This document shows, piece after piece, positions 1-8,918 of a DNA stretch of 50,108 bases (position 1 is the stretch's first letter; each line of letters begins with the position of its first letter). The notes under the pieces are model-generated. The model had not been told where the DNA came from and did no database searches. It saw nothing but the letters and a program-made list of their open reading frames with translations. The translations under genes and the position numbers were made by a program. Source of the stretch: Flavobacteriaceae bacterium (GTDB taxonomy: Bacteria > Bacteroidota > Bacteroidia > Flavobacteriales > Flavobacteriaceae); NCBI GenBank assembly GCA_002707745.1, contig PANU01000049.1:1-50108 (forward strand), in the 5' to 3' direction.

Positions 1-2
1 CA

Positions 3-590
3 GACTCAGCTCTTATTATGTCTGACTTAATAAGCTCTGAATTTAATTATTATGTGTCTAAAGAATTACTTGAAATTATAAAATTTAAATATGCATTTGT
101 CCAATTTGGAAATAATAAAGGACCTGATAATTTAAATTCATTTATTAATAATCTTAAAGAATTCTCAAACAAAAATAATTTAAAAATAATTTTATGTCCT
201 ATTGGTTTAGCTTTAGATCATAGTGATGATAAATTACTTAAAAAAATACAAAAAATTGAAAAAGATTTTTTGTATTACGAACCTAAAAATTTGTATGAAA
301 TAATGTTTTTAATTAAGGAATCCAATATTTACATAGGTACAAGTTTGCATGGTGTTATCACAGCACAGAGTTTCAATAAGCCTTTTTTTGTGTTTCCTGA
401 AAAAATAAATAAACTAAAAGTTTACATTGAAACTTGGTTTGAAAATGCTGAAAAATTATTTGGTGAATTTGATGAATTTCAAAAACTTCAAGAACATTAT
501 TTTAATTTTGATTATGAAAAGCAGAAAGAAGATAATAAAAGGCAAAAGCAAATAATTTATGAACATTATTCCAAAATATTTAAAATATGA
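3..590 (+). CDS. Polysaccharide pyruvyl transferase family protein, 5'-truncated by window edge
   Basis: This is the C-terminal part of a polysaccharide pyruvyl transferase (PF04230 type), which adds ketal-linked pyruvate or a related group to surface polysaccharide sugars in the cytoplasm. The frame stays open to the window edge (residues DSALI precede the first internal Met at 18), so the true start lies outside and the Met at 18 is not the start. The C-terminal signature YIGTSLHGVITAQSF followed by KPFFVFP matches the family's conserved Arg/Ser-Leu-His-Gly motif. The gene is extremely AT-rich. Its stop overlaps the next start as ATGA, which suggests translational coupling within the polysaccharide operon. 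The specific acceptor sugar cannot be read from sequence. Confidence 0.8.
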   Translation, partial: DSALIMSDLISSEFNYYVSKELLEIIKFKYAFVQFGNNKGPDNLNSFINNLKEFSNKNNLKIILCPIGLALDHSDDKLLKKIQKIEKDFLYYEPKNLYEIMFLIKESNIYIGTSLHGVITAQSFNKPFFVFPEKINKLKVYIETWFENAEKLFGEFDEFQKLQEHYFNFDYEKQKEDNKRQKQIIYEHYSKIFKI

Positions 591-1492
591 TTAATGTAGT
601 AAAAGTTTCTTGTGTCATTATAACTTATAATGGTATAAAGTGGATTGAAAATTGTCTTAAAAGTATTCAAAATTCTACATTTCCAATGGAGGTTATTATT
701 ATCGATAATGGATCTCAAGATGGAACTATTGAACTTGTAGAAAATAAATTTTCCCGTGTGCAACTTATTAAATCGGAGAAAAATTTAGGATTTGCTGCGG
801 CTAATAATATCGGCTTTGACCTTGCGATTGCAAATAGTTCGACTTTTGTTTTTTTGCTCAATCAAGACACGATTATTTATCCTGATACTTTAGAAAAACT
901 TATAGAAGTGTTCAATCAAAATGATAAAATTAAAGTTGTTTCACCTATACATTTAAATGATAGAGGCGATAAGCTTGATAAGAAATTTGAGGAATATATC
1001 TCAACTAAAACTTGTGAAGGTTTCATTTCAGATATGACTTTAGACAAGCCTAAAATATTCTATGAAATTGAATTTGTAAATGCAGCTGCATGGTTAATTA
1101 AAGGAGATATTAAGAATGAAATAGGACTATTTTCTAAAGAGTTTTATCATTATGGGGAAGATTCAAACTTTTTACAACGGCTTAAATATCATGGCTACAA
1201 TGTGGTAATTACACCATTTTCAAAGATTCATCATTTAAGAGAATTGAGAAAAGGAAAGCTTTCTCAAAAATTTATTAAAAAAGAAATAAATATTAATTTA
1301 AAGAATATATTGTTAAATATCAATATAAGTGAAAAAAGGGCATATTTTAATATTCTTAAATATTTTTTGAGTTGTATTTCACGGTTGGAAATTAAAAATG
1401 GGATTTACATATTAACATATTCACTTGCCAACTATTTAAAAATAAAAAAAATAAAAAATAGATATCAATCTAAAAACAATTTAACATACTAA
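587..1492 (+). CDS. Glycosyltransferase family 2 (WbbL/rhamnosyltransferase-like)
   Basis: 301 aa. A GT-A fold glycosyltransferase that probably moves a nucleotide-activated sugar to the lipid-linked repeat unit at the cytoplasmic face of the inner membrane. The N-terminus VSCVIITYNG and the IIDNGSQDGT motif at about residues 45-55 are the classic GT2 nucleotide-binding start. LNQDT near residue 100 fits the metal-binding DxD-like site, and a HYGEDSNFLQRL stretch near 195 fits the family's acceptor/catalytic region (usually with an E-D pair). The start overlaps the previous stop by 4 nt (ATGA). It belongs to the AT-rich, probably strain-variable part of the locus. Donor and linkage are unknown. 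Confidence 0.9.
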   Translation: MINVVKVSCVIITYNGIKWIENCLKSIQNSTFPMEVIIIDNGSQDGTIELVENKFSRVQLIKSEKNLGFAAANNIGFDLAIANSSTFVFLLNQDTIIYPDTLEKLIEVFNQNDKIKVVSPIHLNDRGDKLDKKFEEYISTKTCEGFISDMTLDKPKIFYEIEFVNAAAWLIKGDIKNEIGLFSKEFYHYGEDSNFLQRLKYHGYNVVITPFSKIHHLRELRKGKLSQKFIKKEININLKNILLNINISEKRAYFNILKYFLSCISRLEIKNGIYILTYSLANYLKIKKIKNRYQSKNNLTY

Positions 1493-1495
1493 ACT

Positions 1496-2632
1496 GTGAA
1501 TGAAAAAATTAGGATTCTTCATTGTTTACAAACGATAGGCAGCGGAGGTGTGGAGCGGAGGCGACTTTCTCTTGCGAAACTATTAAATCAAGAATATTTT
1601 GAATTAAAGATTGTTTGCACTGCTGTAGATGGTAATTTTTATAAAGAGTTTGAGAAATATGGCGTTGAGGTATTTCCCGTAGGCGTCCTGTCAAATCCCT
1701 TTCAGTTGGCCATTCATAAAAATGTAAGAAAAATAATACGGGATTTCCAACCACACATAATTCACGGAGCCGTTTTTGAAGGAGTGACCATCGCGGCTAT
1801 TAACGGCTTCTTTAATAAAGTACCCATAATAATCCTAGAAGAGACTTCAGACCCTATCACTAGAAGTTGGAAAGCAAATTTTTTGATGCATCTTTTTGGA
1901 TTAATAGCCGATAGGGCAGTAGGAGTCTCTCCAGCTTCTGTTCAGTATTTAAAAGAAAAAGCGAAAATACCTAAGGAAAAGGTATGCCTAATAAATAATG
2001 GGGTGTCTTTGCCTAGAACAGTTTCAAGACAGGAAGTAATAAATATAAAAAAGAAACTTTCTTTAGAGCCCGACGAGATAGTTATTGGGTCTGTGGGAAG
2101 AATGATGTCGGATGAGCATAAGAGATTTTCAGATTTAATAAAAGCATTTAAAAAAATTCAACTCCAAGGTTTAAAAACAAAACTTATTCTAGTAGGTGAT
2201 GGTCCTGCATTTGATAATTACCGAAAGCTATCGACTTCATTGAAAATTTCAGATAGTGTTTTGTTCATTGGATATAGTGATGATGTGTCGTTATATTATA
2301 ATATTTTCGACATCTTTGCATTAGTTTCAGCTCATGAAGCATTTGGATTGGTACTAGCTGAAGCAATGCTCCATAAGCTCCCAATAGTTGCAACTGGGGT
2401 TGGTGGAATGAAGTATATAGTCAAAGATAAGAAAACAGGATTCTTGGTAGAACGATTTGATATTGATGCCATTGCAGATAAACTTAAGATTTTAATTCAG
2501 GACGGTAGTTTAAGAAAGGAATATGGAGAAGCAGGATATAGGCGTGCCCTACAGAATTATACTGAAGAAATGTATGTTAAGAATGTGGAAAAACTTTATT
2601 TGAATTTAATCCAGAAAAAGAAGTTAATTTGA
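1496..2632 (+). CDS. Glycosyltransferase family 4 (group 1)
   Basis: 378 aa, typical GT4 length. It begins with GTG three bases after the previous stop. The nearest ATG, at 1500, is out of frame, so GTG is the start I accept. The N-terminal domain has ILHCLQTIGSGGVERRRLSL, the glycine-rich acceptor-side loop common in GT4. The C-terminal domain has the E-x7-E motif HEAFGLVLAEAM near residues 280-291, which binds the nucleotide sugar, followed by GGMKYIVKDKKTGFLV. It is a predicted cytoplasmic enzyme of surface-polysaccharide repeat assembly. The end overlaps the next start as TTGA. Confidence 0.9.
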   Translation: MNEKIRILHCLQTIGSGGVERRRLSLAKLLNQEYFELKIVCTAVDGNFYKEFEKYGVEVFPVGVLSNPFQLAIHKNVRKIIRDFQPHIIHGAVFEGVTIAAINGFFNKVPIIILEETSDPITRSWKANFLMHLFGLIADRAVGVSPASVQYLKEKAKIPKEKVCLINNGVSLPRTVSRQEVINIKKKLSLEPDEIVIGSVGRMMSDEHKRFSDLIKAFKKIQLQGLKTKLILVGDGPAFDNYRKLSTSLKISDSVLFIGYSDDVSLYYNIFDIFALVSAHEAFGLVLAEAMLHKLPIVATGVGGMKYIVKDKKTGFLVERFDIDAIADKLKILIQDGSLRKEYGEAGYRRALQNYTEEMYVKNVEKLYLNLIQKKKLI

Positions 2633-3816
2633 AAAAAGTTTTATTTATATCTTGGGACGGTCCGCAGACAAATTATATGGAAGGTTTGTTCTTCCCTATA
2701 TTCAAAGAAATACAAAAGCAAAAGAATTTTAGCTTTCACGTACTCCAATTTACTTGGGCAGATGAAGAGAGAGTAACAAGTGTCAAAGCTGCCGCCAAAA
2801 TTGCAGGGATTAAGTATACTGCTTCAAAAGTTTATAGAAAACCATTTATTGGTGTGGGTAGTCTCATCACTATTTTTTTAGGGATAAATGTGGTGAGAAG
2901 ATATGTGAATCTTCATAATATCAATATTGTGATGCCACGTAGCACATTTCCTGCAACGATGGTAAACCGTATTAATATTAAAAGAGCTTCAATTCTTTTT
3001 GATGCTGATGGCATGCCTTTGGAAGAACGGATTGAATTCACTAAACTTAAAGCTTCCAGTCTTCAATATAAACTATTTAAGCGAGAAGAAGTTCTGGCAT
3101 TAAAAAAAGCAGATGGAGTAATTGTAAGGTCTACAGATGCGATAAAAATACACCTTCTGAATTTACAAACTGTCAGTCTTGAAAAATTTACAGTAGTTTC
3201 CAATGGCAGGAATATCGATTTTTTCTCATTTAACCAATTAGATCGTAATAAAATTAGAAATAAGCTTAGTTATAAAGATACAGATAAAGTATTTGTTTAT
3301 TGTGGATCACTAGATGGGGAAAAATACGATATTGAAAGTATTAACAAGCTTTTTTCTTTATACGTAGAAAGGAATGCCGATGGAAGATTATTGTTAATAA
3401 CAAGATCCAATGTAGAAATCACCAATTTCTCTCCCCGGTTGAGAAAATTTATCACAATCGTAAGCATCCCATTTAAAGAGGTTCCTAAATATCTTTCAGC
3501 AGGAGATATTGCATTGGGGCTAATTAAGCCAACGAAAAGTATGCGTTCGGTATCAGCAATTAAATTGGGAGAATATCTCTTGATGGGTTTACCAGTAATT
3601 TTTTCTAAGGGAATTGGTGATTCTGAAAATATTTTGAGAGATACACCGCATACCTTCATTTATGATTATTTCGATAAAGATGTGAACAGTAATGCTATCG
3701 ATTTTGTTGAAAATATGAACACCGTATTAAGAAAGGAAATTCGAAATAAGGGGATTCAATATTTTTCAATTGAGAAAAGTGTTGAAAGCTATATTTGTGC
3801 ATTGAACAAACTATGA
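2629..3816 (+). CDS. GT4-like glycosyltransferase
   Basis: 395 aa with a TTG start overlapping the previous stop (TTGA). The start LFISWDGPQTNYMEGLF and the later VSNGRNIDFF are GT-B features. The C-terminal motif is divergent: SVSAIKLGEYLLMGLPVIFS occupies the place of the usual E-x7-E/PEA motif, with a single recognisable Glu. I call it a GT-B/GT4-like transferase from overall architecture, operon context and these motifs. It overlaps the next gene by 4 nt. Substrate is unknown. Confidence 0.8.
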   Translation: MKKVLFISWDGPQTNYMEGLFFPIFKEIQKQKNFSFHVLQFTWADEERVTSVKAAAKIAGIKYTASKVYRKPFIGVGSLITIFLGINVVRRYVNLHNINIVMPRSTFPATMVNRINIKRASILFDADGMPLEERIEFTKLKASSLQYKLFKREEVLALKKADGVIVRSTDAIKIHLLNLQTVSLEKFTVVSNGRNIDFFSFNQLDRNKIRNKLSYKDTDKVFVYCGSLDGEKYDIESINKLFSLYVERNADGRLLLITRSNVEITNFSPRLRKFITIVSIPFKEVPKYLSAGDIALGLIKPTKSMRSVSAIKLGEYLLMGLPVIFSKGIGDSENILRDTPHTFIYDYFDKDVNSNAIDFVENMNTVLRKEIRNKGIQYFSIEKSVESYICALNKL

Positions 3817-4868
3817 AAGTAATATACTTTACTAAGTATTCACGAATAGGGGCTAGCAGTAGATTGCGTAGTTACCAATATTTTACCTATTTAGAAAAAG
3901 TTGGTTTTTCAATTACTGTTTTACCACTATTTTCTGAGAGTTATTTAGAGCAACTTTATAATGGGAAGGTCTCAAAAATAACTGTAATAAAGTGCTATTT
4001 AGGTAGGTTGGTAAATCTTCTTAAACTTTCGAAAAAAACGAAAGTTGTAATTGAAAAAGAACTTTTTCCATTTATGCCAGCTTGGGCAGAGCGTTTTTTG
4101 TCTTTAGTCGGAATAAAATATTTAGTAGACTATGATGATGCAATTTTTCACAATTACGATAAAAATTCGAATAGCATAATCAGAATTTTGCTTGAGTATA
4201 AAATAGATTATGTTATGCGTTATAGTGATTGCGTCATTGCAGGCAATAGTTATTTAGAAGAACGAGCCAAAAAAGCAGGTGCTAAAAATGTGGAAATAAT
4301 ACCTACGGTAATTGACTCAACTAAATATACAATGAAAGATTACAGTGATGCATTAAATAAAAAGCCATTTATTATTGGTTGGATTGGATCGCCATCTACC
4401 TTTAAATATTTATTGCTAATAGCTCCCGTCTTAGAGGAATTGGCGAATTTGGATGCCCATATTCATGTAATAGGGGCAAAAGGTGATTTAGGGTTTACCA
4501 AAAACGTTTATTTTATCGAATGGGAAGAAAGGAGTGAGATAAAAAATATTACTGCTTTCGATGTAGGCATCATGCCCTTGAAAGATTCACCTTGGGAAAA
4601 AGGAAAGTGCTCATATAAACTGATTCAATATATGGCATGTGGTATACCAATAATAGCATCGCCCGTAGGAATGAATAAAAAAGTAGTGATACAAAACGGC
4701 AATGGGTATTTGGTAAATACGCATAAAGAATGGAAGAAAGCTTTATTAATTTACAAAAATAATATTGCTAAAAGAAAAAAGCACGGAACCTTCGGGTATC
4801 ATTTAGTAGAAGAAAAATATACCATTGCAAGCCAAATTGAAAAAATAATAAATTTACTCCAAGTTTAA
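3813..4868 (+). CDS. GT4-type glycosyltransferase
   Basis: 351 aa. The longest frame starts at 3795 inside the previous gene. I choose ATG 3813 because it gives the usual ATGA overlap with the upstream stop and the canonical start MKVIYFTKYSRIGASSRLRS. The pattern G-A-S-S-R-x-R near the N-terminus is common in a Bacteroidota GT4 subgroup. The C-terminal half contains GWIGSPST (residues about 190-200), and CSYKLIQYMACGIPIIASPVG is the nucleotide-sugar region. It is a likely cytoplasmic enzyme of the polysaccharide pathway. Very AT-rich, like its neighbours. Confidence 0.85.
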   Translation: MKVIYFTKYSRIGASSRLRSYQYFTYLEKVGFSITVLPLFSESYLEQLYNGKVSKITVIKCYLGRLVNLLKLSKKTKVVIEKELFPFMPAWAERFLSLVGIKYLVDYDDAIFHNYDKNSNSIIRILLEYKIDYVMRYSDCVIAGNSYLEERAKKAGAKNVEIIPTVIDSTKYTMKDYSDALNKKPFIIGWIGSPSTFKYLLLIAPVLEELANLDAHIHVIGAKGDLGFTKNVYFIEWEERSEIKNITAFDVGIMPLKDSPWEKGKCSYKLIQYMACGIPIIASPVGMNKKVVIQNGNGYLVNTHKEWKKALLIYKNNIAKRKKHGTFGYHLVEEKYTIASQIEKIINLLQV

Positions 4869-4888
4869 ATTGAAAAGCCATAATCAAA

Positions 4889-6067
4889 GTGAGTGATATT
4901 ATCGTCCTCTTTATTGTAATAGCACTAGGGTTTGGAGTACAAAACTCTATTTCCAAAGGTCTGTCTGAGGTAAAAAAAACACTCAGATATTTATGGTTAT
5001 ACCATTTAGCTTTTGGCGTAATATACTATGTTTATATTGTATATGGACCAGGAGGAGATTCCATAAGTTATTATGAGACCAGTAAGGAGTTATCTATTTC
5101 AGATGCGTTCTTATTATTTAGTATAAATGGGCCTGGAACCTGGGGAATGTATCTTTTGAATGCGCCTATAACAAAATTAATAGGTTTCTTCGGGCTAACC
5201 ATGATTTATACTTTGCTTGGATATATAGGGTTGATTTGTTTCTATGTCTTGTTCAACAAAAATATAAACTTTAACACAAAATTGAGCGGGTATAATCTTT
5301 TTCCGTTAATTTTTTATCTTCCAAATTTACATTTTTGGTCAGCTGGTTTAGGGAAGGATGCTTTATTGTTCTTTTGTATTGGGGTATTTTTTTATAGTAT
5401 GCAACAACCCTCAAAATATTATATAAAAATTGTTTTGGTTCTGATACTTTCATACATAATAAGACCCCATATCACAATATTTTTGATAGCATCTGCGGGA
5501 ATGGGATATCTCTTGGACGGTAATCTAAAGATTTATCATAAAATCTTTATTGGAAGTGTTTTTTTGATTGCCTTTATATCCCTTTTTGATAATATTATGG
5601 CTTTTCTTCGAATAGAAGACCTTAATATAGAATCACTGGATCAATTTTCTGATGATAAAGTATCAAAATTGAGCCGGTCCCATACTGGGTCAACTATTGA
5701 TATTTCTAGTTACCCCTATCCTTTAAAAATATTTACCTTTTTATACCGTCCTTTATTTTTTGATATCAATGGAGTATTAGCAATAGTAGCTTCTTTTGAA
5801 AACCTACTCTTATTGATATTGACCTGGAAACTATTTAGGGTGAACCCTATCAAAATATTTAATGCAGGAAATTATCTGGTAAAATCTCTTTTTTTATTTT
5901 TAATAATTGGCACGCTATCCTTTTCCTTAATTTTAGGAAACCTTGGTATCATGCTCCGTCAAAAAAACATGTTTATTCCTGCGTTGCTTTTTATATGTCT
6001 TTGGGCATTTTCTTATACTACAGAAAAGAAGCTTCAAAACCTTGCAGATCCCCAAACTGATTCATGA
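4889..6067 (+). CDS. Polytopic membrane protein, candidate polysaccharide polymerase (Wzy-like)
   Basis: 392 aa with a GTG start 20 nt after the previous gene. About nine to ten hydrophobic segments run through the protein, with a large periplasmic-type loop YGPGGDSISYYETSKELS near residues 50-70 and a second hydrophilic stretch around residues 245-275. GKDALLFFCIGVFF and IIRPHITIFLI recall Wzy/EpsG-type proteins, which use loop Arg residues to handle lipid-linked repeats. Its position among glycosyltransferases and before the export genes fits the polymerase, which the window otherwise lacks. Wzy proteins are poorly conserved, so this is inference from topology and place. An uncharacterised membrane protein of another function is possible. 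Overlaps the next gene by 4 nt. Confidence 0.55.
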   Translation: MSDIIVLFIVIALGFGVQNSISKGLSEVKKTLRYLWLYHLAFGVIYYVYIVYGPGGDSISYYETSKELSISDAFLLFSINGPGTWGMYLLNAPITKLIGFFGLTMIYTLLGYIGLICFYVLFNKNINFNTKLSGYNLFPLIFYLPNLHFWSAGLGKDALLFFCIGVFFYSMQQPSKYYIKIVLVLILSYIIRPHITIFLIASAGMGYLLDGNLKIYHKIFIGSVFLIAFISLFDNIMAFLRIEDLNIESLDQFSDDKVSKLSRSHTGSTIDISSYPYPLKIFTFLYRPLFFDINGVLAIVASFENLLLLILTWKLFRVNPIKIFNAGNYLVKSLFLFLIIGTLSFSLILGNLGIMLRQKNMFIPALLFICLWAFSYTTEKKLQNLADPQTDS

Positions 6068-7158
6068 AAGTTTTACACATAATAAACAGCATGGCTACCG
6101 GGGGAGCAGAAAAATTGCTCGCTGACGCCATACCGCGTTTTAATGAGAAAGGTGTTAAGACCGATTTACTCTTGCTTAACGGATTATCCTATCCATTTCT
6201 TGAGGCACTTGAAATAGAAAATTGCTGTGCTATCTATAAATTAACTACAGGAAGTGTTTACAACCCGCTCTTGCTCTTTAAAATAATACCCTACCTTAAA
6301 AAATACGATATTGCGCATGTCCATTTATTTCCATCCCTTTATTATGTCGCTATTGCCAAATTGTTGAGCTTTTCAAAAATAAAACTGGTGTTTACAGAAC
6401 ACAGTACAACCAATAATAGACGGGGCATCTTATTTTATAAATGGACAGACAGGTTTATATACCATCAATATGCTGTGATCATCACTATATCTACAGAGGT
6501 GAAACTCTTTTTGAAAAAACATTTGGGTAAAACCCGTAACCCGTTTAGGACAATAAACAATGGCGTGGATGTAAACAGGTTTCAACAAGCAGAAAGTGCG
6601 CTCCGGAGTACCTTCAATATTCCGGAATCCCATGCTGTTATTATACAGGTAGCACGCTTTACGTCCCAAAAAGACCATGCTACTTTAGTGCGCGCCATTC
6701 CTTATTTAACAGAGCCTGCTACGGTTATTTTTGTAGGAAAAGGAAGTACTATGGAAAAAACAAAACATTTGGTTTCAGAATTAGAGTTGGAGTGGTTTGT
6801 ACAATTTTTAGGGGAGCGGAAGGACGTGGCCGCTCTTCTTAAAATGGCCGATGTTGCCGTGCTTTCTTCCAATCACGAAGGATTGTCGTTATCCAGTTTG
6901 GAAGCGATGGCTTCAGGCACACCATTGGTAGCATCCAATGTAACAGGGCTAAAGAACCTGGTACACGGTGCAGGACTCCTTTTTGACCACAAAGATGAAA
7001 TAGATCTCGCGGAAAAGATTAATTCGCTGCTAAACGATAAGCAGCTGTATGCCGAAACTGTTGCAAACGGTACCAAACGGGTTTATAAATTTCAGTTAAA
7101 AGCTATGGTGCAAGGGCACATAACATTATACAAAGAACTATGCCCAAACAAAAACTAG
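6064..7158 (+). CDS. Glycosyltransferase family 4
   Basis: 364 aa. The N-terminus KVLHIINSMATGGAEKLLAD is the canonical GT4 start with its glycine-rich loop. The C-terminal part carries FVGKGSTMEKTKHL and the E-x7-E motif SNHEGLSLSSLEAMASGTP near residues 270-290. It overlaps the upstream gene by 4 nt and the next by 19 nt. From here on the DNA is clearly less AT-rich than the preceding 6 kb, so this gene marks the move from the variable to the more conserved part of the locus. Confidence 0.9.
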   Translation: MKVLHIINSMATGGAEKLLADAIPRFNEKGVKTDLLLLNGLSYPFLEALEIENCCAIYKLTTGSVYNPLLLFKIIPYLKKYDIAHVHLFPSLYYVAIAKLLSFSKIKLVFTEHSTTNNRRGILFYKWTDRFIYHQYAVIITISTEVKLFLKKHLGKTRNPFRTINNGVDVNRFQQAESALRSTFNIPESHAVIIQVARFTSQKDHATLVRAIPYLTEPATVIFVGKGSTMEKTKHLVSELELEWFVQFLGERKDVAALLKMADVAVLSSNHEGLSLSSLEAMASGTPLVASNVTGLKNLVHGAGLLFDHKDEIDLAEKINSLLNDKQLYAETVANGTKRVYKFQLKAMVQGHITLYKELCPNKN

Positions 7159-8300
7159 TACGCATAACAACCATACCTCTTTCTCTCGAAAAACTTCTGG
7201 AAGGACAGTTAGCGTATATGCAAAACCACTATCAGGTAATTGCCGTTTCAGCCGAAAGAGAACGATTAGAAGCTTTTGGTGTTTCTGAAGGAGTCCAAAC
7301 CAAACATGTAAACCTTACCCGACAGATTACTCCTCGTAAGGATATAGTAGCAGTTTATAAACTCTATAAATTTCTAAAAAAAGAAAAACCCCAGCTTGTA
7401 CATTCCCACACGCCAAAAGCCGGAATTGTAGGGATGATGGCGGCTTATTTTGCAGGTGTCCCGCATAGGTTACACACGGTAGCAGGTTTGCCGTTAATGG
7501 AAGCCACAGGGTTTAAGCGTAAAATATTAAATTTTGTTGAAAAACTTACGTATAGATTTGCTACCAAAGTGTACCCCAACTCCCAGGGGTTAAAAGATTT
7601 TATCGAAGCCGAAAATTTTGTAAAACCTTCTAAGTTGAAAATCATAGGACAGGGGAGTAGTAATGGGATTGATACCGGTTATTTTTCTGACACCCACTTT
7701 TCAACCGAAGAAATACTTCAGAAGAAAAAAGAACTGAAAATTTCCGAAACCGATTTTGTATTCATCTTTGTGGGAAGGATAGTAACAGATAAGGGTATTA
7801 ACGAACTGGTGGAAGCTTTTGTATCCCTTCAGAAAGAAAAGCCAAACTGCACCTTACTTCTTGTAGGTCCCTTTGAGGATACGTTAGACCCGGTTTTACC
7901 TACAACAAAAAAATTAATTGAAAGCCACCCCAAAATCATATCGGTTGGATACCAACAGGATGTTCGGGTGTTTTTTGCTTTGAGCGATGTCTTGGTTTTT
8001 CCGAGCTACCGGGAAGGCTTTCCTAATGTAGTAATGCAGGCTGGAGCCATGGCATTACCTGCTATAGTGAGCAATATAAATGGTTGCAACGAAATAGTTA
8101 CGCACAACAAAAACGGGTTGATAGTTCCTACAAAAGATGTAACATCACTTTTTAAGAGTATGCAAGCGCTAATTGCTAACAAAGAACGCTTCTTAGCTTT
8201 AAAAGCAAATGCCCGAAATGCTATTACAAGTCGGTACGAGCGTCAAAAAATCTGGGAATTGCTACAGGAAGAATACGAATCTCTTTTACACAATACGTAA
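7140..8300 (+). CDS. Glycosyltransferase family 4, PglA/CapM-like
   Basis: 386 aa. The N-terminal region LVRITTIPLSLEKLLEGQLA, the motif HSHTPKAGIVGMMAA at about residues 85-99 and HTVAGLPLMEATG are typical of the PglA/CapM group, which adds a HexNAc to undecaprenyl-PP-linked bacillosamine or a related first sugar. FVGRIVTDKGINELVEAF and PSYREGFPNVVMQAGAM give the C-terminal nucleotide-sugar site. It lies directly upstream of PglC-, PglD- and PglE-like genes, which supports a role as the second-sugar transferase. That assignment is inference from context. Confidence 0.85.
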   Translation: MPKQKLVRITTIPLSLEKLLEGQLAYMQNHYQVIAVSAERERLEAFGVSEGVQTKHVNLTRQITPRKDIVAVYKLYKFLKKEKPQLVHSHTPKAGIVGMMAAYFAGVPHRLHTVAGLPLMEATGFKRKILNFVEKLTYRFATKVYPNSQGLKDFIEAENFVKPSKLKIIGQGSSNGIDTGYFSDTHFSTEEILQKKKELKISETDFVFIFVGRIVTDKGINELVEAFVSLQKEKPNCTLLLVGPFEDTLDPVLPTTKKLIESHPKIISVGYQQDVRVFFALSDVLVFPSYREGFPNVVMQAGAMALPAIVSNINGCNEIVTHNKNGLIVPTKDVTSLFKSMQALIANKERFLALKANARNAITSRYERQKIWELLQEEYESLLHNT

Positions 8301-8309
8301 CTTTGTACC

Positions 8310-8918
8310 GTGTATAAAACAATAGTAAAACCTATATTCGATTTTTGTGTAGCAGCGGTACTTTTTATTGTGTTAGTTCCGGTGTTCGTACTTATTATCA
8401 TTGTGCTGGCTCTGGTGCTTAAAGGCAATCCCTTTTTTACACAACAGCGTCCTGGAAAAAACGCACGTATTTTTTCTATTATCAAGTTTAGGACGATGAG
8501 TAATGAAAAAGATGCCCAAGGCAATTTATTGCCAGACCATCAGCGGTTGTCGGGTTTTGGAAAGTTGGTGCGTTCTACGTCTTTAGATGAAATTCCACAA
8601 TTATTGAATGTTTTAAAGGGGGATATGAGCTTGGTAGGGCCCAGGCCTTTATTACCGGCTTACCTTCCCCTGTATTCTAAGGAGCAACACAAGAGACACT
8701 TAGTAAAACCAGGAATTACCGGATGGGCACAGGTAAACGGAAGAAATGCTGTTTCGTGGCAAAAAAAGTTTGAATTGGACGTGTTCTACGTGGAAAAAGT
8801 TAATTTTGCACTGGATTTTAAAATATTGATAAAAACCATGCAGAAGGTTGTGAGCCGAAGTGATATAAACAGTGATACCTCTGTGACCATTCAACCATTT
8901 AAAGGGAACAACCTATGA
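8310..8918 (+). CDS. pglC: Undecaprenyl-phosphate phosphosugar transferase, PglC-like
   Basis: 202 aa, the size of a minimal monotopic phosphoglycosyl transferase. It transfers a phospho-sugar from UDP-sugar to undecaprenyl phosphate and starts repeat-unit assembly. One N-terminal hydrophobic re-entrant segment (about residues 12-36) precedes KFRTM and the catalytic Asp-Glu pair, D93/E94 in TSLDEIPQLLNVLKGDMSLVGPRP. The PglC subfamily is known to use this same dyad. The start is GTG nine bases after the upstream stop. Together with the following PglD- and PglE-like genes it points to di-N-acetylbacillosamine as first sugar, but the substrate is inferred. Overlaps the next gene by ATGA. Confidence 0.85.
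   Translation: MYKTIVKPIFDFCVAAVLFIVLVPVFVLIIIVLALVLKGNPFFTQQRPGKNARIFSIIKFRTMSNEKDAQGNLLPDHQRLSGFGKLVRSTSLDEIPQLLNVLKGDMSLVGPRPLLPAYLPLYSKEQHKRHLVKPGITGWAQVNGRNAVSWQKKFELDVFYVEKVNFALDFKILIKTMQKVVSRSDINSDTSVTIQPFKGNNL

Noticed and set aside
18-590. Complete gene starting at ATG 18
   Set aside because: The frame is open upstream to the window edge and the conserved domain is already under way, so the gene is truncated.
8298-8305. TAACTTTG as a promoter for the pglC-like gene
   Set aside because: It matches TAnnTTTG but overlaps the stop of the previous gene and lies 4 nt before GTG within a tightly packed operon with no -33 element; coincidence is more likely.
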